Positions 59,257 to 64,000 of a stretch of DNA of 64,000 nt are shown here, piece after piece. The stretch spans positions 127,516,974 through 127,580,973 of the forward strand of contig JAVGWX010000003.1 of assembly GCA_036924085.1 (NCBI GenBank), written 5' to 3'. The position numbers and the translations under genes are program-made. Numbering within the stretch: position 1 is the first letter of the stretch; every line of letters begins with the position of its first letter. The stretch is from Ariolimax columbianus. Taxonomy: Eukaryota; Mollusca; Gastropoda; Stylommatophora; Arionidae. The notes beneath the pieces are model-generated. The model saw only the letters and a program-made list of their open reading frames with translations. It was not told the DNA's origin and ran no database searches.

Positions 59257-59522
59257 TGGGACGGCGTGGGCTAGTGGTTAAGGGACACCGCACAACGTTA
59301 AGGGTTCTGGGTTCGCTTCCCATCACAGCACCGGCCCTTAGCCTCGGGAAGCAAACCCTTAGAAAATTCAGGAGGAAACAGACCTTTACTTAAAATGCAT
59401 GACGAAATCTGATGTACTGGGTCGACAGGCGCAAAAGAAAAACAGTGCAACGCACACCGTATTGGGGAATAGAGATATAAGGCAAACGCAAAAAATAAAA
59501 TAAAATTCCAAAAAATAAAAAC
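59257..59522 (+). mobile_element. SINE B, second copy
   Basis: Aligns with 22880-23150 throughout. A box 59267-59277 (TGGGCTAGTGG) and B box 59310-59320 (GGTTCGCTTCC) each differ from consensus by one base. The shared central block is at about 59397-59467. The tail is AAAATAAAA-like. TSDs 59245-59256 and 59523-59534 are identical (ATCTGTTAATTG). Confidence 0.95.
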
Positions 59523-59744
59523 ATCTGTTAATTGAAATATACAATAAACTCGCAAATTGCGTTATTGTTTTAAATGATAAATACTTTCAGCGCTGAAACA
59601 TATTTGAATTTGTTTTTAAGTTGGCACTCAAAGATGCAGTAGCGCTATTACGAATCTATGTTGTAAGCTTATCTTCAATGGAGGAATACATCCATTATAA
59701 CTAGCGTATAATACTATCTGATCTCACATGTTTCCCTATATTTT

Positions 59745-60052
59745 AACTCATCCCGACACCTGGGAATGCCTTGCGCAAAACAGATCTGACTGGAGAAGCG
59801 CAGTCAAATCGGGTGTATCTACCGGCGAAGACGACCGTGTTGTGAAAGCCCAGAGCAGACGCGAGACTCGGAAATCCCGAACAGCGGGATCACCATCACC
59901 TTCTACAAACCTCGTGTGCCCGATATGTAACAGATGTTTTCGTGCCTGCATTGGCATGTTCAGCCACATGCGCACCCATACCCAACAGGGAAATCTGTGA
60001 CAAGGATGATGTCGGCGGTCCTCATCGACAACGATGGACAGCTATTTTTATA
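59745..60052 (+). mobile_element. LINE B 3' end, 5'-truncated
   Basis: The intact frame to 60000 reads WECLAQNRSDWRSAVKSGVS, TGEDDRVVKAQSR, then a clean C2H2 finger at about 59918-59985: CPICNRCF, RACIGMFSHMRTH. It aligns with the 3' part of 61436-63850 (minus), including the GACAAGGATGATGTCGGCGG end. The finger may aid nucleic-acid binding by the LINE protein. Confidence 0.88.
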
Positions 60053-60055
60053 ACT

Positions 60056-60567
60056 GATCCCTCAAACGTTCATATATGTTTACTGCCTAGTCTATATACA
60101 GTTATTTTACGAACATTTATTACACATTCATTTGACACATCGTCCTACTCCCAACGATTTTAGAATCCAACGGCCAGCTAAAAAACAACAGTGAATATGT
60201 TTTTGGAATACATTGCACAATATTAACTTTTCAGCCACATTTGAAAAAGAAATTCAACAATTCTTTGTGTGTCTTTTTTTGTGCGAAGGAAGCTGGGATA
60301 GGGTTAAGCGGTTATTTGTAGATACTGTTTGCAAAACTCATTCAAGAACCAGCAATTTTAAGGGACAGAAGACAGATGAAGACAAAACAAAAGCAAATAC
60401 GCAATTAAACAGTTTAACATTATAGAACTAAATAACGTCAACAAGATTTGACCACAGAAAAGTCAGCATCAGGATGTAGAGAACTATGATCGGTTAGGTT
60501 GGACATTCCCCGTGATTTTAGCATAGTGATTTGTTACACTTTATTCCAAGAGCTCAATGTGAGGAAC
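60056..60567. other. unassigned DNA
   Basis: No recognised feature. Confidence 0.45.
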
Positions 60568-60823
60568 ATCTGATATGGATATTAGGTACAGATTGACATG
60601 AACAGACATATTGGTAGTGGGCATATATTGACATCAATACACATATGGATAGATTAACATCAATAAACATGTTGACAACGGACATATATTGGCAGGGGAC
60701 ATATATTGACATCAATTCACATATGAATAGCGAACCTATAATGACACCAATAAACATATGGACAGCGGACAAATTTTGACATCAATAAACATATGATATC
60801 GGGTATATATTGACCTAATACCC
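60568..60823. repeat. 35-37 bp AT-rich minisatellite, left part
   Basis: Degenerate units of GACATCAATAAACATATGG plus ATAGCGGACATATATT. The array resumes at 61148 beyond a LINE fragment. Confidence 0.85.
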
Positions 60824-60824
60824 T

Positions 60825-61147
60825 GGACAGAGAAAATAACAAATGTAGACATTCGGCAAGAATTGAACATAGAGGAGAACTGGTTTATCAATTCCATTTT
60901 GGCTAGAAAATGCAAATACTTTGGTCACATCAAGAGACACAACGGTCTTGAGAGAACGGTGATGGAAGGTATGGTGCCAGGCAAAACAGAAAGGGGTAGA
61001 CCAAGAAGACGACGGCACCAAGATATCCAGGATTGCCTGAGTATGACTGTGGCGGAGGCTGGTGTTTTAGCAAGGGAACGAGTTTCTTTCAGACAGACTG
61101 TGATGGGAGCGACGTTCTACAAAGGACATGAAACATGATGATGATGA
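60825..61147 (+). pseudogene. LINE RT C-terminal fragment with (GAT)n tail
   Basis: Open from 60825: WTEKITNVDI, ILARKCKYFGHIKRHNGLER, MVPGKTERGRPRRRR, then ARERVSFRQTVMGATFYKG and a stop, followed by ATGATGATGATG. This is the extreme C terminus of a CR1/RTE-like LINE (KYFGHxxRH and GRGRPRRR are the landmarks). The frame is intact, so the copy is fairly young, but 5'-truncated to about 90 codons. Confidence 0.85.
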
Positions 61148-61345
61148 TTGACATCAATAAACATATGATAGCGGACATATATTTACACCAATAAACATGT
61201 GGATAGATTAAGGCTAATCAGCGTATTGACAACGGACATACAATGGTATGGGACATATATTGACACCAATAACCATATGGATATCGGAGATATACTGACA
61301 TCATTAACATACTGATAGCGGACATATATTGACATACATATAACA
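61148..61345. repeat. 35-37 bp AT-rich minisatellite, right part
   Basis: Continuation of the array at 60568-60823, same unit, several diverged copies. Confidence 0.83.
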
Positions 61346-61435
61346 TGGTTTTCAGGCATGCAGTGATATCAGCAAACAACTACAAGTTACATGATGCCAT
61401 TAGAATTGATGACCTGTTACATAGTAACTACATAA

Positions 61436-63850
61436 TAGCTGTCCGTCATTGTCGATGAGGACGCCGACATCATCCTTGTCACAGATTTCCCTGTTGGGTG
61501 TGGGTGCGCATGTGGCTGAACAGGCCAATGCGGGCACAAAAACATCTGCTACATATCAGGCACAGGAGGATTGTAGAAGGTGAGGGTGTTCCCGCTGTTC
61601 GGGATTTCCGGGTCTCGGTCTGCTCTGGGCTTTCACAACACGGTCGTCTTCGCCGGTAGCTACACCCGATTTGACTGCGCTTCTCCAGTCAGATCTGTTT
61701 TGCGCAAGACATTCCCAGATGTCGATGTCTATCTGGCAATTTTTCAGTGAGTCCTTCAGACCGTCTTTAAAACGTTTTTTTGGGCGCCCTCTCTCGCGCC
61801 ATGCCTCTCTCAGCTCGCCGTAGAGAAGTTTCTTTGGGAGCCGCTCGTCTGACATACGGACGAGGTGTCCGGCCCATCCTAGTCGTGCTTTTTCTAGCAG
61901 TGCATGGATGCTGGGCATGTTAGCGCTTGAGAAAACCTCGATGTCCGTGACACGATCTTGCCATCGGATGTGGAATATTCGCCTCAGGCAACCTATGTGG
62001 AAGTCGTTTAACCTCCTTGCATGTCCAGAGTATACAGTCCAGTTTTCGCAAGCGTATAGTAGGGTTGGAATGATGGTTGTACAGTAGACTTTGAGTTTGA
62101 TCTTGATGCTGATGCCACGCGTGCCTAGACCATCGAGCGCATTCTACCAAATGCTGTGCTGGCCTTTGCTATTCTGCTTGGCACCTCATCGTCTAGGCTG
62201 ACAGATCTCGACAGCGTGCTGCCAATATATGTGAATTTGTCTACGGCATTCAGCGTCTTCCCGCTGACTGTAGTCTCTCTTTTTTGACATTTATGGACAG
62301 GCTAACATTTTCGCATGCGGCAGAGAACCGGTCCATTCCAACCTGCATGTTCAGTTCTGAGTTGCTCATTAAAGCGCAGTCGTCAGCAAATACACGTTCC
62401 CTGATTATGTCGCTAGCCACTTTGGTTTTGGCCTTCATTCTTCTGGGATTGAGTAACTTGCCATTTGTGCGGTACTTTATGGGTATTCCAAGCTCCAGTT
62501 ATCTGAAGGCGTCTATCATCGTGGCCGCGAACATCATGCTGAACAAAGTCGGGGCGAGTACACATCCTTGTTTTACTCCGTTTGATACTAGAAACGTTTT
62601 AGAGATTGCACCGCTGTCCAGTACACGAGCACATATGCCTTCGTTTAGCTGTTTCACCATGGTTATGAACTTGTTGGGGCAGCCAAACTTGGAAATTATC
62701 ATCTACAGCCCTCCTATGTTTACTGTATCAAATGCCTTTGTCAAATCAATAAATGTGATGTACAAGGCCTGATTTTGTTCCCGACACGTCTCTTGTACTT
62801 GGCGAGCGGCAAAAATCATGTCCACTGTTCCTCTTCCGGCTCTGAATCGACATTGGCTTTCTAGGAGGTGGTGGCTTTGTTCAAGGTGTTTGTTGAGCCT
62901 GTTTAGCAGTAAGCGCTAGGATCTTGCCTGTTACGGATAGTAGCGATATTCCACGATGATTGTCGCATTCCTGGCGGTTGCCTTTTTTTGTGTACAGGTG
63001 AACGATTGAGGCGTCCTTTAGCTCCTGCGGAATTTTTCCTTCAGCCCACATGTGGCAGAAGAGTTCAGTGATCCTACTGGTGAGGGATGGGCCAGCTGTC
63101 TTATATACCTCTGCTGGTATTGCATCAGCACCTGGAGCTTTTCCTATAGATAGTGAACTGATTGCCCTGTCGTCTTCCTCCTCAGTGATGACTTCATCCA
63201 ACGCCAGGTTCAGTTCCACCCGCGGCATTCGCCGGATGGCCTCTTCATTTATGGACGATGGGTGGTTTAGTATTTTGCAGAAGTGGTCTGCCCATCTGTC
63301 TAGAATCTGAACCTTATCTGTTAGCAGTGCCCCATCCGCACTGCAAACTGGAGTATTACTAGAGGGCTGCGGGCCGTAGAGAGATTTCAGTGCCTCGTAA
63401 GACCGTTTGGTGTCATGACGCTTGGCGAACATCTCAATTTCGTCAGCTATTTTGCTGAGCCAGGAGTCTTGCATCTCTCTAAGCCTGGTCTGTACAGCCT
63501 AGCAAAAGCAGTCTCGAAGTCTGCTTTTGCTGCCGGAGATGGTGTTTTCCTCTGGTATTCCCTGTGCGCTTCATGTTTTGCATCGAGAAGGCCCTGTATT
63601 TCCAGATCGTTCTCATCAAACCAGTCCTGATGCTTGCGCGTGAGTGGGCCAATGTGTTTAACAGCTGTATCGTTGAGTGTGTTTCTCAATGATGCCCAGT
63701 TCTCTTCGATGTCGTTCTTTTCAAAACGAAGCTCAGATAGTCTGCCTTCAAGCTCTTCCTGGAAGCCGCCTCTCGTGGGCTCGTATTTCAGCTGAGAGAC
63801 ATTTAGCCTCCTCTGTGGTTTCTTTCCCTGGAGGCGCATTTTGGTATACA
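61436..63850 (-). mobile_element. LINE B, 3' segment on the minus strand
   Basis: Read from right to left: linker [16 protein letters not shown] (about 63840), HQDWFDENDLEIQGLLD (about 63640), RT entry SIGKAPGADAIPAEVYKTAG (about 63140) and PQELKDASIVHLYTKKGNRQ (about 63030), VSNGVKQGCVLAPTLFSMMF (about 62590), FADDCALMSNSELNM (motif C, about 62395), LGWAGHLVRMSDERLPKK (about 61880), WECLAQNRSDW (about 61710) and a C2H2 finger in another frame (about 61560-61500). Frameshifts and stops separate these blocks. Confidence 0.9.
62881..63474 (-). pseudogene. LINE B RT, N-terminal palm and fingers
   Basis: A continuous 197-codon stretch, from the linker to ISLLSVTGKILA (the RT region with HRGISLLS). 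The following catalytic blocks lie in other frames (62702-62499, 62438-62250), so the RT is not translatable as one protein. Motif A (FVDLTKAFD type) lies in the damaged interval 62700-62880. Confidence 0.85.
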
Positions 63851-64000
63851 ACACTTATCAGTGCATACGCACCCACAATGACAAATCCTCAGGAAACAAA
63901 AGATAAGTTTTATGAGGACCTTGAGGCGCTCATCGCTGCAGTCCCCAAATCTGACAAACTGATCATCCTCGGTGATTTTAACGCTAGGGTTGGCACAGAC
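63851..64000 (+). mobile_element. LINE B endonuclease segment, inverted, cut by the window edge
   Basis: Plus frame reads [20 protein letters not shown], then [20 protein letters not shown] and NARVGTD. This is the EN core, with the catalytic GDFNARVG block. In an intact LINE B it lies upstream of the linker that begins the adjacent minus-strand segment, so the two parts are head-to-head. The frame is open to the end of the window. Confidence 0.85.

Overview
This is eukaryotic, repeat-dominated, apparently intergenic DNA. I found no bacterial or viral genes, no operons, no rRNA, no functional tRNA gene and no convincing host exon. About a third of the window is tandem arrays with units of roughly 9 to 62 bp. 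Most of the rest that can be recognised is non-LTR retrotransposons (LINEs), SINEs and two mariner relics. LINEs with RNase H and C-terminal zinc-finger tails, plus tRNA-derived SINEs sharing a central domain, point to a marine invertebrate, most likely a mollusc. That assignment is an inference, not proven.

Layout. 0-4.2 kb: TA microsatellite, mariner relic, 19-bp and 45/56-bp arrays, LINE RT relic. 4.5-7.0 kb: a 45-bp array of about 56 units. 7.1-7.6 kb: SINE A. 8-13 kb: mostly unrecognised single-copy DNA. 13.3-14.7 kb: 28-bp and 62-bp arrays. 17-26 kb: more arrays, SINE A and SINE B. 27-31.5 kb: LINE debris and a LINE A copy. 32-33.5 kb: a 39-bp array. 34.1-34.4 kb: a GAA/TTC mirror tract. 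35.7-38.5 kb: a decayed LINE B holding both a younger LINE A and a 41-bp minisatellite that grew from its own endonuclease sequence. 38.8-40.6 kb: CR1-like LINE debris. 41.8-42.8 kb: GT-rich array. 43-46 kb: mariner relic, a 22-bp array and old SINEs. 46.85-47.85 kb: a long inverted repeat with 399-bp arms. 48-52.8 kb: microsatellites, SINE A and LINE fragments, one with an inverted 5' part. 53.3-58.7 kb: the longest LINE A copy, on the minus strand, and a second plus-strand copy that landed in a 39-bp array. 59-64 kb: SINE B, LINE B fragments, a split minisatellite, and a LINE B that appears inverted at its 5' end at the window edge.

How the parts interact. LINE A is an I/Nimb-like element in domain order EN, RT, RNase H, C-X-C-H-C tail. 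It ends in TACGAAGAAG plus a (GAA)n tail and makes target-site duplications (TSDs) of 11-14 bp. Two 18-20 bp insertions carry only this terminus and are flanked by 13-bp TSDs. They look like extremely truncated LINE A events. SINE A also ends in a GAA tail, so LINE A may mobilise it. SINE A and the tRNA-derived SINE B have unrelated heads but share a central block of about 70-80 bp, as in SINE superfamilies. Arrays serve as insertion sites, and at least one array arose inside a LINE.
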